Source: Planctomycetota bacterium | Lineage (GTDB): Bacteria; Planctomycetota; Planctomycetia; Pirellulales; Lacipirellulaceae | Length of the DNA stretch: 51,310 bases | Assembly: GCA_029781135.1 (NCBI GenBank) | Contig: JAKOXH010000005.1 | Span: 1 to 51,310, forward strand | Direction of reading: 5' to 3' | Shown here: positions 1 to 8,174 of the stretch, in pieces | How the letters are laid out: the number at the start of each line of letters is the position of its first letter | How positions within the stretch are numbered: the first letter of the stretch is position 1 | Translations under genes and position numbers: made by a program | Notes under the pieces: generated by a model | Databases searched by the model: none | What the model was told of the DNA's origin: nothing | Seen by the model: the letters and a program-made list of their open reading frames with translations, nothing else

Positions 1-380
1 CCTTTGGTCACCCCGGCGCCACCCAGGGAATTCCTACGAATTCTTCTCCATTTCCAGCTACTGAAAACTTTTCCACTATTTCCTTGCTTTTGTGCCACCA
101 CCTGTGCTATAGTCGCCCGTTGAAATGACCGTTCGAGTGCAGTCTCTGCCAAGCAGACGTCTCGCCGGGACAATGTCAGTTGGCGACCTCTCGGATCGGA
201 GCCGCAGCGCGGCCACCACCGCTGAAACCTCCGCCAGCCAGGCACCCCGGTCCCGCGGCGCAGAGCCACACTCGCACGGGTGGAGAATCGGTCCGCAGCT
301 CGTTGCCATCCGCCGCCGGCGGATCATGCGCGCCAGCTCACCTATGACCGACGCCCCAATGGGCCCATCATTTTTTTGAA
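1..380. other. Intergenic lead-in, no supported gene
   Basis: I see no convincing gene here. Two overlapping short open frames on opposite strands have no ribosome binding site and no recognisable domain. A weak sigma70-like promoter pattern (TTGCTT at 84-89, 18-nt spacer, TATAGT at 108-113, plus strand) is visible, but nothing downstream obviously uses it. Confidence 0.4.
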
Positions 381-446
381 GCTGTTAGCGGTTAGTCGTT
401 AGCTATTAGCCAGAAGGATTAACGACTAGCATCCAGCATCCAAAAA
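381..446. repeat. Word-iterated intergenic repeat (TTAGC/GTTAG family)
   Basis: A short region made of variations on one word (TTAGCGGTTAGTCGTTAGC...), followed by a partly inverted version (TTAACGACTAGC, then CATCCAGCATCC). It overlaps the 3' end of the adjacent PEP-CTERM gene. It resembles four other word-iterated inverted repeats in the window (5099-5382, 32609-32715, 34082-34196, 40035-40104). Function unknown. Confidence 0.55.
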
Positions 447-1280
447 CGGATCACCGACAACGCCATGCTGCCGTCGCCTCTCCTGACGCCGCAGCCCACT
501 GGCGACCGCGCACACAATCACATAGATTGCCACCGCAGGTTCCGGCACGGCCGCGTTCGTCGGGTTGAAGTTGTTGAACGCCAGTCCAATTCCGGCCGGC
601 TTCGAACCGGTGAAGTCGACCGTGATCCGCGCGATGCCAGCCGATAGGCCACTGAATGAAAACACCCAAGGCTGGCCGTCGAGCGGCGCCAGGGCCGACG
701 TCAACGTCCCCAGCGGCGAGACCTGCGTGGCCAGCAGGTTGTTTGCCGCATCATACGCCCGCACTGTGTATTCCTCCGTGTCGCCCGGTCCGCCCGGCAC
801 TTGGGCCGTGCCGTCGATGTCCCAAATCTCACCACTCGCGGCCGTCACCGGCGAGGAACTCGTGTACGTGATGATGAGTTGCCCGAAATCAGATCCACCC
901 ACCGGCGAGCGCAAGAACCAGTTGCCCAACTGGGCGGTAAAACCAGGATCCGCCGTATCGGTCCCGGATGAGCCCGAAAATCCGCCATTGGGTGGCTCTG
1001 AGGGATCCAAACCAGCGTGCTCGAAAACCGCATCCGCATCCACCGCGCCGTCGCTGTTCGCGTCGATGCCAAAACTCACACTCAGTCCCGGAAAAACATA
1101 AGCAGAAGTGGAAAGCAACGGCAAATCGTCGGTCGGCGTTACGCCGGCCGGTGTCGTTTCGAAGTCGATCAAGGCCGCGAAACTGCTGGTCGCGTGTCCA
1201 ATCGTGAGTTGAATCAATACAAAAAGGTAGTGCGTAACCAGGCTCCGGTGAGCGTTACGGGTTCCAATGAATGTTGTCAT
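426..1280 (-). CDS. PEP-CTERM domain surface protein
   Basis: Secreted protein of about 284 residues with an N-terminal hydrophobic signal segment (LVTHYLFVLIQLTIG...) and a C-terminal PEP-CTERM sorting signal: VPEP, a hydrophobic stretch, then an Arg-rich cluster (LRRQERRR). PEP-CTERM signals are processed by an exosortase, and no exosortase is in this window. The middle is a Gly/Ser/Thr/Asp-rich beta-type domain without recognisable catalytic motifs. The start at 1280 is chosen because AGGG sits 9 nt upstream on the minus strand; an ATG two codons earlier (1286) and a longer frame to 1376 are alternatives. About 14 residues follow the Arg cluster and run into the repeat at 381-446, which is unusual because these signals normally end at the basic cluster. 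The specific function is unknown. Confidence 0.8.
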   Translation of the reverse strand: MTTFIGTRNAHRSLVTHYLFVLIQLTIGHATSSFAALIDFETTPAGVTPTDDLPLLSTSAYVFPGLSVSFGIDANSDGAVDADAVFEHAGLDPSEPPNGGFSGSSGTDTADPGFTAQLGNWFLRSPVGGSDFGQLIITYTSSSPVTAASGEIWDIDGTAQVPGGPGDTEEYTVRAYDAANNLLATQVSPLGTLTSALAPLDGQPWVFSFSGLSAGIARITVDFTGSKPAGIGLAFNNFNPTNAAVPEPAVAIYVIVCAVASGLRRQERRRQHGVVGDPFLDAGC

Positions 1281-2023
1281 GAGCATGTTCCCTGGAATTA
1301 GGTTCGGCGGAAAGTGATGGATGACTGCATTGACAATGATCGGCCGTTTAGCCGCGACGCGCAGCGGAGCGAGCACTGCTTGTACGTCGTCAATGCAAGA
1401 CCCAAAAACAAACGATCAAATCGTAGCCACGGTTCTTACCTGCAATCTTTGCTTGCGTTGCCCAACCGCGCAATCGTCGTGTGCATTCAGCAAACGCGAG
1501 CAGCCACGAAGATCGAAACCCGGGGCCCGGCAAGAAATCGGCTACGAAAAAACTTCAAATGTTAGACGTGCGCCATTCCAGTTCGTTGAAGCGAACGACG
1601 ACGCAGATTCGAAGTCATTAAACGCAAATTGCGGCCAGTTTTGAGAAAAAACTCGAAGCTTGCTGAAACAGCAAGGCGTGACATCCCTAGCATAATAATG
1701 TCGCGATGGGACGATTGCAAGCAAAATTCCCGCGTCCACGACCACTTCTTAGGGCGAGGCCGGGGTAGTGAAAATAGCATCTACAGATTCCCGCTTTCTG
1801 CAATGGCCCAGCGAAATGTGACGGGGTTTCGCCGTTAAGGGGCAAGAATTCGCAACTTCATTGTGCCCCTTCTCGCGAGCTTGGTCAGCCACCGACTTTC
1901 CATCGTTATCACTTACCCGGCAGTGCCACTCCCGATATCGCTTCCAAGCGTCGGGGCGTAGACTCCGGGCCATGTCGGCTGCACCCCCTAAACCGTGAAA
2001 AGTCAGAATCCACAACCCCCCAG
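1281..2023. other. Intergenic region, no supported gene
   Basis: About 740 bases between the PEP-CTERM gene and the tRNA. Short overlapping open frames on both strands lack ribosome binding sites and protein-like composition. The only structure I can support is the dispersed repeat at 1326-1358. Confidence 0.4.
1326..1358 (+). repeat. Dispersed 33-bp repeat, copy 1
   Basis: TGCATTGACA, then GATCGGCCGTTTAGCC, then a (G/A)CGAC tail. A closely matching copy lies at 23624-23656 in the same orientation. Both copies are intergenic, close to surface-protein or transport genes. This looks like a member of a genome-wide planctomycete intergenic repeat family; that is inference from only two copies. 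Confidence 0.55.
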
Positions 2024-2097
2024 CGCGCCCGGCAGGACTCGAACCTGCAACCCCTGGTTCCGAAGACCAGTGCTCTATCCGATTGAGCTACGGACGC
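2024..2097 (-). tRNA. tRNA-Arg (anticodon UCG)
   Basis: A full cloverleaf reads on the minus strand. The acceptor stem is GCGTCCG/CGGGCGC with one G-U pair, the D arm is GCTC...GAGC, and the T arm contains GGTTCGAGTCC. The anticodon stem is CTGGT/ACCAG around the 7-nt loop CTTCGGA, so the anticodon is UCG and it decodes CGA. The 3' CCA is not encoded (genomic sequence continues GCT), so it must be added post-transcriptionally. The tRNA is isolated, with no neighbouring tRNA genes. Confidence 0.93.
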
Positions 2098-2773
2098 TAG
2101 TGGTTATCTCTGATTACGATTGACGTTGTTCCGTTTCTTCTACTCTATCAGTTGATAACGCCCTGATTCTACGTCTTACACAATAACGAAGGCGTAAGAA
2201 CGCAGGCCCACACGCGACCAGCGAGTTTCAAATCATTCCTACGCAGAAACTCCGGCGGGCGGCAAATTCCAATTTTACCGATGAAGAACCGCTCCGCAAG
2301 CTGCCCCAGCAACGCGGCGACGTGCCGCTTGGCGCCCGCATGAGAATCAGCCGCTTAGATACAAAGTGCTAGGCCCGAACATACTGCTCCAGCAAAGCAC
2401 GAGACGAAACCATAAGGCGAAGCTATTCCGCCGCGCTGGGACGGAGGTCAAAACTGGAAACCGGTTAGTGTCCTGCCTCCGACGGAACGGGAGTCTTCCT
2501 GGGCGGACGTTCGCATAACGCGAGCCGAATCGGGATTTCGGGGACGGAGCCCAGAACGGATCGAATTCACGGGAGCGAAGACGCCGATTTATCGCCGCCA
2601 CCGTGGTTGCAGCGAGCTTCCGGAACCTCGTGGTTGTTCCGCCTCGTCTTCGCTTGATCCGAACTGCAAATCAATGCTCGGCCTTGGTATTTCGCACGGA
2701 AATCGTCGACCTTCATTGATGGAACCCGGGCAAAAAGATAGGTTAAGTAATCCAAACCCTCGTGGAGATCAAG
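2098..2773. other. Intergenic region, no supported gene
   Basis: About 675 bases between the tRNA and the acyltransferase gene. An 84-codon frame on the minus strand (2347-2601) has no ribosome binding site or recognised domain. I see no clear promoter or terminator. The ribosome binding site of the next gene (GGAG at 2764-2767) lies at its right edge. Confidence 0.4.
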
Positions 2774-3901
2774 ATGGGAATAGAATCCGTGCGACCAATT
2801 GAAACCAAACCCGCCGCTCAGCGGCTGTTGAGCCTCGATGCCCTCCGCGGGTTCGACATGTTTTGGATCATGGGCGGCGAGGACATCGTGAAAGAAGCCG
2901 CTGTCCTGACCAAGTGGCCCTGGCTTGTAGCGCTTGCAGGCCAGTTCCACCATCCCGAGTGGAACGGCTTCACGCTCTACGATTTGATCTTCCCGCTCTT
3001 CCTGTTCATGGCGGGAACCGCCATGCCGTTCTCGTTTGAAAAGCGGCTCGAACGCGGCGATAGCCGCGCGCAGCTCTATCGGCATGTGATCGTTCGCGGC
3101 CTGATACTCGTGCTGTTGGGCATGATCTACAACGGCCTCTTGCGCTTCGATTGGCCGAACACGCGTCTTCCCAGCGTGCTCGGGCGTATCGGTTTGGCGT
3201 ATATGTTCGCGGCGCTCATTGTGCTGAGCACCAACGTGCGCGGACAGATCATGTGGATCGTCGGCGTCTTGGTCGGCTATTGGGCTTTGCTGCGATTCGT
3301 TCCCGTCCCCGGGTTTGGTGCGCATGACCTGTCGCCTGGCCACACGCTCACCGATTGGATCGATCGCTCGCTGATTCCCGGTCGTTTGCATGTTGGCAAC
3401 CGCGATCCAGAAGGCATCTTGGCGACCATCCCCGCCATCGGCACCGCGCTATTGGGCGCTGTTACCGGGCAGTGGCTTAAGAACGTGCGCTATTCTGGCT
3501 ATGTGAAAGTCGCCGGAATGCTCGCGGCAGGAGCCGTATGCCTGTTCCTCGCCTGGCTGTGGAACTTCGAATTCCCCATCAACAAAAACCTGTGGACCAG
3601 TTCATTCGTCTTGCGATGTGCCGGCCTGAGCTTGTGGTTCTTGGCCGTCTTCTATCTGGTCATCGATGTCTGGCATTTTCAATGGTGGGCATTTCTGTTC
3701 ATCGTGATTGGCAGCAACTCAATTCTCATTTACATGGCGCCGCGTTTCCTCGACTTCGATCACGCGGCTCACTTCTTCTTCGACGGCCTCCTCCGCAACA
3801 CCGGCGCCTACCAACCGCTGCTCTGGGAATCATCGATTGTGCTGCTGAAGTGGCTGCTGCTCTATTTGTTCTATCGCAAGAAAATCTTCTTGCGGGTATG
3901 A
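2774..3901 (+). CDS. DUF5009 / HGSNAT-like transmembrane acyltransferase-family protein
   Basis: Integral membrane protein of 375 residues with about ten hydrophobic segments. The N-terminus has the family signature 'RLLSLDALRGFDMFWIMGG', and a further conserved block is 'FTLYDLIFPLFLFMAGTAMPF'. These are typical of the heparan-alpha-glucosaminide N-acetyltransferase-like family (DUF5009/DUF1624, COG4299). In animals that family moves an acetyl group across a membrane onto a sugar amine; the bacterial substrates are largely unknown, so a role in cell-surface sugar acetylation is only inference. The start is set at ATG 2774 because GGAG lies 6 nt upstream; a GTG at 2762 in the same frame overlaps that site and is less likely. 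The gene stands alone, followed by a hairpin-repeat region. Confidence 0.85.
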   Translation: MGIESVRPIETKPAAQRLLSLDALRGFDMFWIMGGEDIVKEAAVLTKWPWLVALAGQFHHPEWNGFTLYDLIFPLFLFMAGTAMPFSFEKRLERGDSRAQLYRHVIVRGLILVLLGMIYNGLLRFDWPNTRLPSVLGRIGLAYMFAALIVLSTNVRGQIMWIVGVLVGYWALLRFVPVPGFGAHDLSPGHTLTDWIDRSLIPGRLHVGNRDPEGILATIPAIGTALLGAVTGQWLKNVRYSGYVKVAGMLAAGAVCLFLAWLWNFEFPINKNLWTSSFVLRCAGLSLWFLAVFYLVIDVWHFQWWAFLFIVIGSNSILIYMAPRFLDFDHAAHFFFDGLLRNTGAYQPLLWESSIVLLKWLLLYLFYRKKIFLRV

Positions 3902-4341
3902 GCCGCGAGGAGCGAGCGGTGAGAAGCGAGGGGTTTTAGCGGCGGCGGCCACGCCGTCCACCCACCACGGACTTTGCCGAGTGGCGAGGAGCCAGCGTGC
4001 CACTGCGAACTGGTTCGCAGTGCCTCCGTCCGCGTGCAACTCGTGGATAGCACCCCATAACGGCTAATTGCCGGGTGCCACTGGCTTTGCCAGTGCAAGT
4101 GGCGGCCTACCACCGGTCGAGCCAGCCGAACCAGCATGCGATTCAATCGACCACACACCCGTTGCTCCGCAACGAGTTGAGATCATGCCGGCTTGCACGC
4201 AATTCAAAAAAAGCTGGACAACTTGCTTGAGCAATCAACCGCAAGGGTTTCGCCGCCAGAGCACTGGCGGAGCCAGTGGCACCTGGCGCATACCATGTGC
4301 AGAGGATCACCACGCATCCAATCGTATTGAAAACGCCGCTT
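3902..4341. repeat. Intergenic cluster of CACTGGC/CACTGC hairpin repeats
   Basis: No gene is visible. There are three palindromes: CACTGCGAAC-TG-GTTCGCAGTG (4001-4022, perfect 10-bp arms), CACTGGC-TTT-GCCAGTG (4079-4095) and CACTGGC-GGA-GCCAGTG (4262-4278). The last two are extended on opposite sides by GGGTGC and GCACC, so they face each other and may mark the ends of a small element of about 210 bp. Probably a dispersed REP/MITE-like family; mobility is not shown. Confidence 0.6.
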
Positions 4342-5067
4342 CTATTTGCAGAACGGACTGCCTGCATTGCTCTGCGCATGCGATTCACCGGCTATATGCG
4401 GCGAGACGTGGATGAGTCCGGCGCCGCGGGCGATGGTGATGAGGCCGGCGGCGATGACGCAGAGGGCGGCGACGCGGAGGATGCGTCCGCGGGCGGCGTG
4501 GCCGAGGAGCGAGCCGCCGCAGCCGGCGAGGATCATGAGCGGGGCGGTGCCGAGGCCGAAGGCAACCATCGTGAGCCAGCCTTGGGCCAGGTTGCCGGTT
4601 GTGGCGGCGATGCCGAGCATGGCGTAGACGAGGCCGCAGGGGATGAAACCGGTGAACACGCCGGCGAGCAGCGCGGTCGTGTAGCCCGGCGTGGTGAGTA
4701 ATGTTTTTAGCCATTTCGCCGACGTGCAGGAGACGACCGGGGCGAGCCAGGCGGCGGGAACGCGAATCAGGCCGACGTACGACAAGCCGAGGATGACGAG
4801 CACGGTGCCGGCGACGATCGAAAGGGCGGACTGCAGGTTGATGAACGTGAGCGGCTGGCGCAGCAGCCACCAACCGGTGAACGAAGCCACGAGACCAAGG
4901 AAGCTGTACGTGAAGATGCGGCCGAGCGTGAAGACAATTTGCCGGCCGAGGTTCGCGCGGAAGCGGTTTTGATTCGTGCCCAGCACAAGGGCCAACGGCC
5001 CGCACATGCCGACGCAGTGAGACGAGCCGAGAAACCCGGTAACGAAGATGAGCGGCAGTTCGATCAT
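4342..5067 (-). CDS. Sulfite exporter TauE/SafE (COG2836-type) membrane protein, likely oxidase assembly
   Basis: Membrane protein of 241 residues with about six hydrophobic segments. The N-terminus 'GFLGSSHCVGMCGPLALVLG' is the hallmark of the short TauE/SafE subfamily (COG2836), in which conserved Cys and His in the first helix suggest metal handling. Such proteins are commonly encoded next to CcoI/FixI copper ATPases. Here it lies downstream of that ATPase on the same strand, so a role in copper delivery or maturation of the cbb3-type oxidase is likely by context, though not proven. The 328-nt gap to the ATPase gene holds repeat elements, so it may be transcribed separately. The start ATG at 5067 begins the family-typical N-terminus directly. 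Confidence 0.82.
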   Translation of the reverse strand: MIELPLIFVTGFLGSSHCVGMCGPLALVLGTNQNRFRANLGRQIVFTLGRIFTYSFLGLVASFTGWWLLRQPLTFINLQSALSIVAGTVLVILGLSYVGLIRVPAAWLAPVVSCTSAKWLKTLLTTPGYTTALLAGVFTGFIPCGLVYAMLGIAATTGNLAQGWLTMVAFGLGTAPLMILAGCGGSLLGHAARGRILRVAALCVIAAGLITIARGAGLIHVSPHIAGESHAQSNAGSPFCK

Positions 5068-5098
5068 GGGTCAAGGTCGTTGGTCGGCAGTCGAGATC

Positions 5099-5382
5099 AA
5101 CCACGAAGGGCACGAAGGGCACGAAGAAAGACAGGACCGCTAATCTTCGCTAATCGGCGCTAATTGGGCAGTGATCAAAAAATATTTTGAATAAATACTA
5201 TTAAGGCCTGCCGGCGAATGCGCTGTGGGAGGCCTCTCTGAGGCCGATTTCGCGTTGCATTAGGGAGCGTCATCGGCGTCGGGAGACGCCTCCCACACGT
5301 TCATTCATGGCACAGGCTTCAAGAGCTAGCGAATGACTGCGAATTAAGGTCTTCCTTCGTGTTCTTCGTGTCCTTGGTGGTT
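5099..5382. repeat. Inverted pair of CACGAAG word-repeat arms
   Basis: Two 32-nt arms, 5099-5130 (AACCACGAAGGGCACGAAG...) and the inverted copy 5351-5382, match at 27 of 32 positions by eye. Each arm is itself an iteration of the word CACGAAG. They enclose 220 bases that include the TGTGGGAGGC element at 5224-5297. No coding potential. The pair lies between the copper ATPase and the TauE/SafE gene. Confidence 0.7.
5224..5297 (+). repeat. TGTGGGAGGC hairpin element, copy 1
   Basis: A 74-bp element with perfect 10-bp terminal inverted repeats (TGTGGGAGGC at 5224-5233, GCCTCCCACA at 5288-5297). It contains internal hairpins GGCCTCTCTGAGGCC and GGCGTC-GGGA-GACGCC. A related copy lies at 14594-14686. 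The small size, terminal repeats and lack of coding suggest a MITE-like or REP-like element. Confidence 0.7.
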
Positions 5383-5395
5383 AAATCATGTTGGA

Positions 5396-7627
5396 TTACG
5401 TTGTCGAGGCAGTTAGCGCGGGTTCGAGTAGCGGGGTGGCTGGTTGAGCGGCATTCGAAATTGGGCGCGTGATGTCGGTAGGTTCCCCGCCAACCTCGGG
5501 AAAACGATTCAATCGGAGTGAATTCGCAATGACAAACGCGCTGCTGGCGACCATCGAAAATGCCGAGAAGACCGGGCTCAGCTTTCCCGTGGCGGCGAGC
5601 GCGATGCCCACGATATTGTAACTGAACGACCAGCACAGGTTCTGGCGGATGATGCGAATCGTTTGGCGGGCGAGCTCGATCGTCCAGGGCAAGCGAGATA
5701 AATCGTTCGCCAACAGGCAGACGGCCGCCGATTCGCGGGAGAGATCGGCGCCGCAGCCCATCGCCACGCCGATATCGCTGGCGGCGAGGGCCGGGGCATC
5801 GTTGAGGCCATCGCCGACCATGGCGGCCGGGCCGAACTGCCGGCGAGCGTTCTGCAGCACAGTCACTTTGTCTTCGGGCAACTGCTCGGCAAACACGGTC
5901 ACGCCGAGGCTCTCGGCCAGTCGTTCGCCGCGCGAACGGCGATCGCCCGTGGAGACCGCGACCTGCAGACCCAGGCGTTGGCAATGCTGCAGCGCCGACC
6001 GCGCTTCGGGCCGCAGCTCCTCGTGAAAGATGAAGATGCCGCGCACGCGGCCGTCCCAGCCGATGCAGGAGAGCGGCGCATCGGTGCCGCCGGCTGCTTC
6101 GGCGGCCCGCCACAAGTGCTCGGCGACGGGGCAACCTTCTTCGGCCAGCCACTGAGGGCTGCCCAGCATGACGGTTTGAAACTCATCGATGGCGCTGCGT
6201 TCGTTTTGCCAACGAGCGGCGATTCCCTTGCCGGGAACGGTGCGAATATCTTCGAGGACGTGCCCGCTCGCAACCTGCGGGGAATAACGCTGGATGGCGA
6301 TGGAAAAGCAATGATTGGAAACAGCGGCAAGTTGCGTGGCCAGTTCGCGGGCGAGCTCTTCATCGTAGGGATTATCGGCGACGAACGCTTGGACGACCGC
6401 TTCGCCCGTGGTGATGGTGCCGGTCTTATCGAAGAGCAGGGCCCGCGCGCCGGCGAGTTGTTCGACCGAGGGGCCGTGGCGAAAGAGCACGTGACCGCTG
6501 GCCGCGCGACCGAGGGCGACCCAAATAGCCATGGGAGTTGCCAAGCCGAGCGCACAGGGGCAGGCGATGAGGGCGACGGCAAGGCCAGCGAGGATCCCGG
6601 CATCCAGGCCATAATGCGCTCCGTGCCACCAAGCGGCGAGGAGCGCAACGACAGTGACAACGGGGACGAACCAAGCGGTAACACGGTCGGCGAGCTTTTG
6701 ATATTCGCCGCGAATGCGGCGGGAACGGCGGACGAGCTCGAGCATGCGCGAAACCGTTTCCTCACCGGCCGCGGCCGTGATTTCAATTTCGAGATCGCCA
6801 TCGATGTTGAGCGTACCACTACTCACGTGTTCGCCGGGGCCGCGGCTGACGGGGCGGCTCTCACCGGTGACGATTTGCTCATCGATATCGCCGGTGCCGC
6901 TCGTGATGCGGCCATCGACGCCGAACCGCTCGCCGGGAAAAACTCGCAAACGCTGGCCAACTCCAACACTTTCGCGCGGCTGGTCGACAACGGTTTGGTT
7001 CTCGACGAGATGGACGCTAACGGGCAGGAGTTTGGCGATGCCATCGAGCGCACGGTTGGATCGCAGCTTGCCTTGCGCCTCGAACCAGCGGCCAAGCGTG
7101 ACGAAGAGCAGGATCATCGACGCGACATCGAAGTACACTTGGCCTTTGCCAGCATATACGGTGGTGAGTGAGTAGAGAACGGCCGCAGTGACGCCAACGA
7201 GCAGCAAGAGATCGGTCGTAATCACTCGCCGCCGGATCGCGTGCCACACGCCGACGGCCACCGGCTCGCCGAGCAAATACAACACGGGCAAACAAAACAA
7301 CAGGGCCATGTAGCGAAACAAATCATGTACTGCCGCGGCCAGTGAACCGGCTGTCAGCCAGTCGGTTCCGTAGACCTCGCTGGTCCACAAAAAAATGCTG
7401 CAGACCATGACGTTCATGGCAAAGAAGATACCGAGACCGAGCTTGATCAGCGTGCGGCGAACGGTGGCATCGGTGGCGTCGGAAGCGATGACCGAAGCGG
7501 CAAACCGGCAACCGCTACAGCAGAACTCAGGTGCGGCGGGTACAGAAACTACGCGGCGGCGATCGGAACCTGGGACTGGCAGGCCACAATAGTCGCAGGC
7601 GACATCGCTGGCCAGTTCATCGCTCAC
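5396..7627 (-). CDS. CcoI/FixI-type copper-transporting P1B-ATPase
   Basis: Heavy-metal P-type ATPase of 743 residues. An N-terminal Cys-rich metal-binding module (CDYC at 11-14, CCSGC at 36-40) is typical of CcoI. Then come the membrane domain, actuator motif TGES (near 254), the CPC metal site in helix 6 (356-358), the phosphorylation motif DKTGT (Asp400) and the hinge GDGLND (606-610). CcoI pumps copper needed to assemble the CuB centre of cbb3 oxidases. The GTG start at 7627 overlaps the upstream stop as GTGA, implying translational coupling; an ATG at 7711 would overlap the previous gene by 88 nt and is unlikely. Oddity: the usual SxHP motif of P1B ATPases reads SNHC (His439-Cys440). Belongs to the oxidase cluster. 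Confidence 0.9.
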   Translation of the reverse strand: MSDELASDVACDYCGLPVPGSDRRRVVSVPAAPEFCCSGCRFAASVIASDATDATVRRTLIKLGLGIFFAMNVMVCSIFLWTSEVYGTDWLTAGSLAAAVHDLFRYMALLFCLPVLYLLGEPVAVGVWHAIRRRVITTDLLLLVGVTAAVLYSLTTVYAGKGQVYFDVASMILLFVTLGRWFEAQGKLRSNRALDGIAKLLPVSVHLVENQTVVDQPRESVGVGQRLRVFPGERFGVDGRITSGTGDIDEQIVTGESRPVSRGPGEHVSSGTLNIDGDLEIEITAAAGEETVSRMLELVRRSRRIRGEYQKLADRVTAWFVPVVTVVALLAAWWHGAHYGLDAGILAGLAVALIACPCALGLATPMAIWVALGRAASGHVLFRHGPSVEQLAGARALLFDKTGTITTGEAVVQAFVADNPYDEELARELATQLAAVSNHCFSIAIQRYSPQVASGHVLEDIRTVPGKGIAARWQNERSAIDEFQTVMLGSPQWLAEEGCPVAEHLWRAAEAAGGTDAPLSCIGWDGRVRGIFIFHEELRPEARSALQHCQRLGLQVAVSTGDRRSRGERLAESLGVTVFAEQLPEDKVTVLQNARRQFGPAAMVGDGLNDAPALAASDIGVAMGCGADLSRESAAVCLLANDLSRLPWTIELARQTIRIIRQNLCWSFSYNIVGIALAATGKLSPVFSAFSMVASSAFVIANSLRLNRFPEVGGEPTDITRPISNAAQPATPLLEPALTASTT

Positions 7628-7824
7628 TGGGGATTTAGCACCCGCGTTTGCAGGTCTGGGAATAAATAGGTGATCGTATAATAGACCGCGAAAATCCAGA
7701 AACCCAGCCACAACAACCGGACGTACCAGGGGATACGATTGCCAACGTAAGTGTGGAACCGGCTTTCCACCTCGGCCGTTCCATTCTTATCGACAATCTC
7801 GTCTGTGTCTTGCGTTTGACTCAT
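7624..7824 (-). CDS. Short CcoP-N-terminus-like membrane protein (no heme domain)
   Basis: Protein of 66 residues with a charged N-terminus and one membrane helix (about residues 33-56, 'IPWYVRLLWLGFWIFAVYYT'). The pattern of aromatic residues around the helix, ending in YLFPDL, resembles the N-terminal anchor domain of CcoP/FixP, the diheme subunit of cbb3 oxidases. Here the protein ends right after the helix and has no CXXCH. The start ATG 7824 has AGGA 7 nt upstream, 8 nt after the preceding stop, and the gene overlaps the ATPase start by 4 nt. I infer a structural stub of the oxidase complex whose hemes come from another gene (11010-12533). A small accessory subunit of another kind is possible. 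Confidence 0.7.
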   Translation of the reverse strand: MSQTQDTDEIVDKNGTAEVESRFHTYVGNRIPWYVRLLWLGFWIFAVYYTITYLFPDLQTRVLNPQ

Positions 7825-7832
7825 GATCGATC

Positions 7833-8165
7833 CTACTTCTTCTTCCACAAGGCGAATGGTTCGCTGGTTCCATCCAGTTGATGTTCGTTATCCAACATGG
7901 TTTGCTTGGGCTTCTCGATATCGTGGAACATGCCGTTGTAAGCGGCCCAACCAAGCATGCACAAGAATCCCACGCCAGCCAATAGGTAATTGACGACCGG
8001 CGTCACCGCAAATGCGCCATCGGGAAGGTACATGGCAATGTATGCCAGGTCATACAATTTGCGGATAAAGAACACCCCCGCCATCAACACAATGAAGATG
8101 AACAAAATCGAGACGGCGTTGGGTAATCGCGATTTGCGCTGCTCTGAGGGAGAATTGGTAGACAT
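7833..8165 (-). CDS. Small membrane protein with CcoS/FixS-like C-terminal motif
   Basis: Protein of 110 residues with two membrane helices (about 18-35 and 57-74). After the second helix comes 'WAAYNGMFHDIEKPKQTML' followed by an acidic tail. This matches the diagnostic CcoS/FixS pattern W-x-x-x-x-G-x-F-x-D-(L/I)-E-x-P-x-x-x-(I/M)-L. CcoS is a maturation factor required for loading cofactors into cbb3 oxidase. Known CcoS proteins are about 50-60 residues with one helix, so the extra N-terminal half is unusual. It sits between CcoO (9-nt gap) and the CcoP-like stub (8-nt gap), where a structural subunit would be expected. It may be maturation factor, subunit or both. Confidence 0.7.
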   Translation of the reverse strand: MSTNSPSEQRKSRLPNAVSILFIFIVLMAGVFFIRKLYDLAYIAMYLPDGAFAVTPVVNYLLAGVGFLCMLGWAAYNGMFHDIEKPKQTMLDNEHQLDGTSEPFALWKKK

Positions 8166-8174
8166 GGGTCACGC

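Noticed and set aside
125..379. 84-codon open frame downstream of a promoter-like sequence
   Set aside because: Arg/Ser-rich composition, no ribosome binding site, no domain, and a competing frame on the other strand.
2347..2601. 84-codon minus-strand frame in the gap after the tRNA
   Set aside because: No ribosome binding site or known domain. Could be a decayed gene, but nothing supports it.
2567..3391. 274-codon minus-strand frame
   Set aside because: Antisense to the clear HGSNAT-like membrane protein gene; charged shadow-type composition.
4385..5122. 245-codon His/Arg-rich frame
   Set aside because: Shadow of the TauE/SafE gene on the same strand in another frame; no real protein looks like it.
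5978..7171. 397-codon plus-strand frame
   Set aside because: Antisense shadow of ccoI, which has all P-type ATPase motifs.
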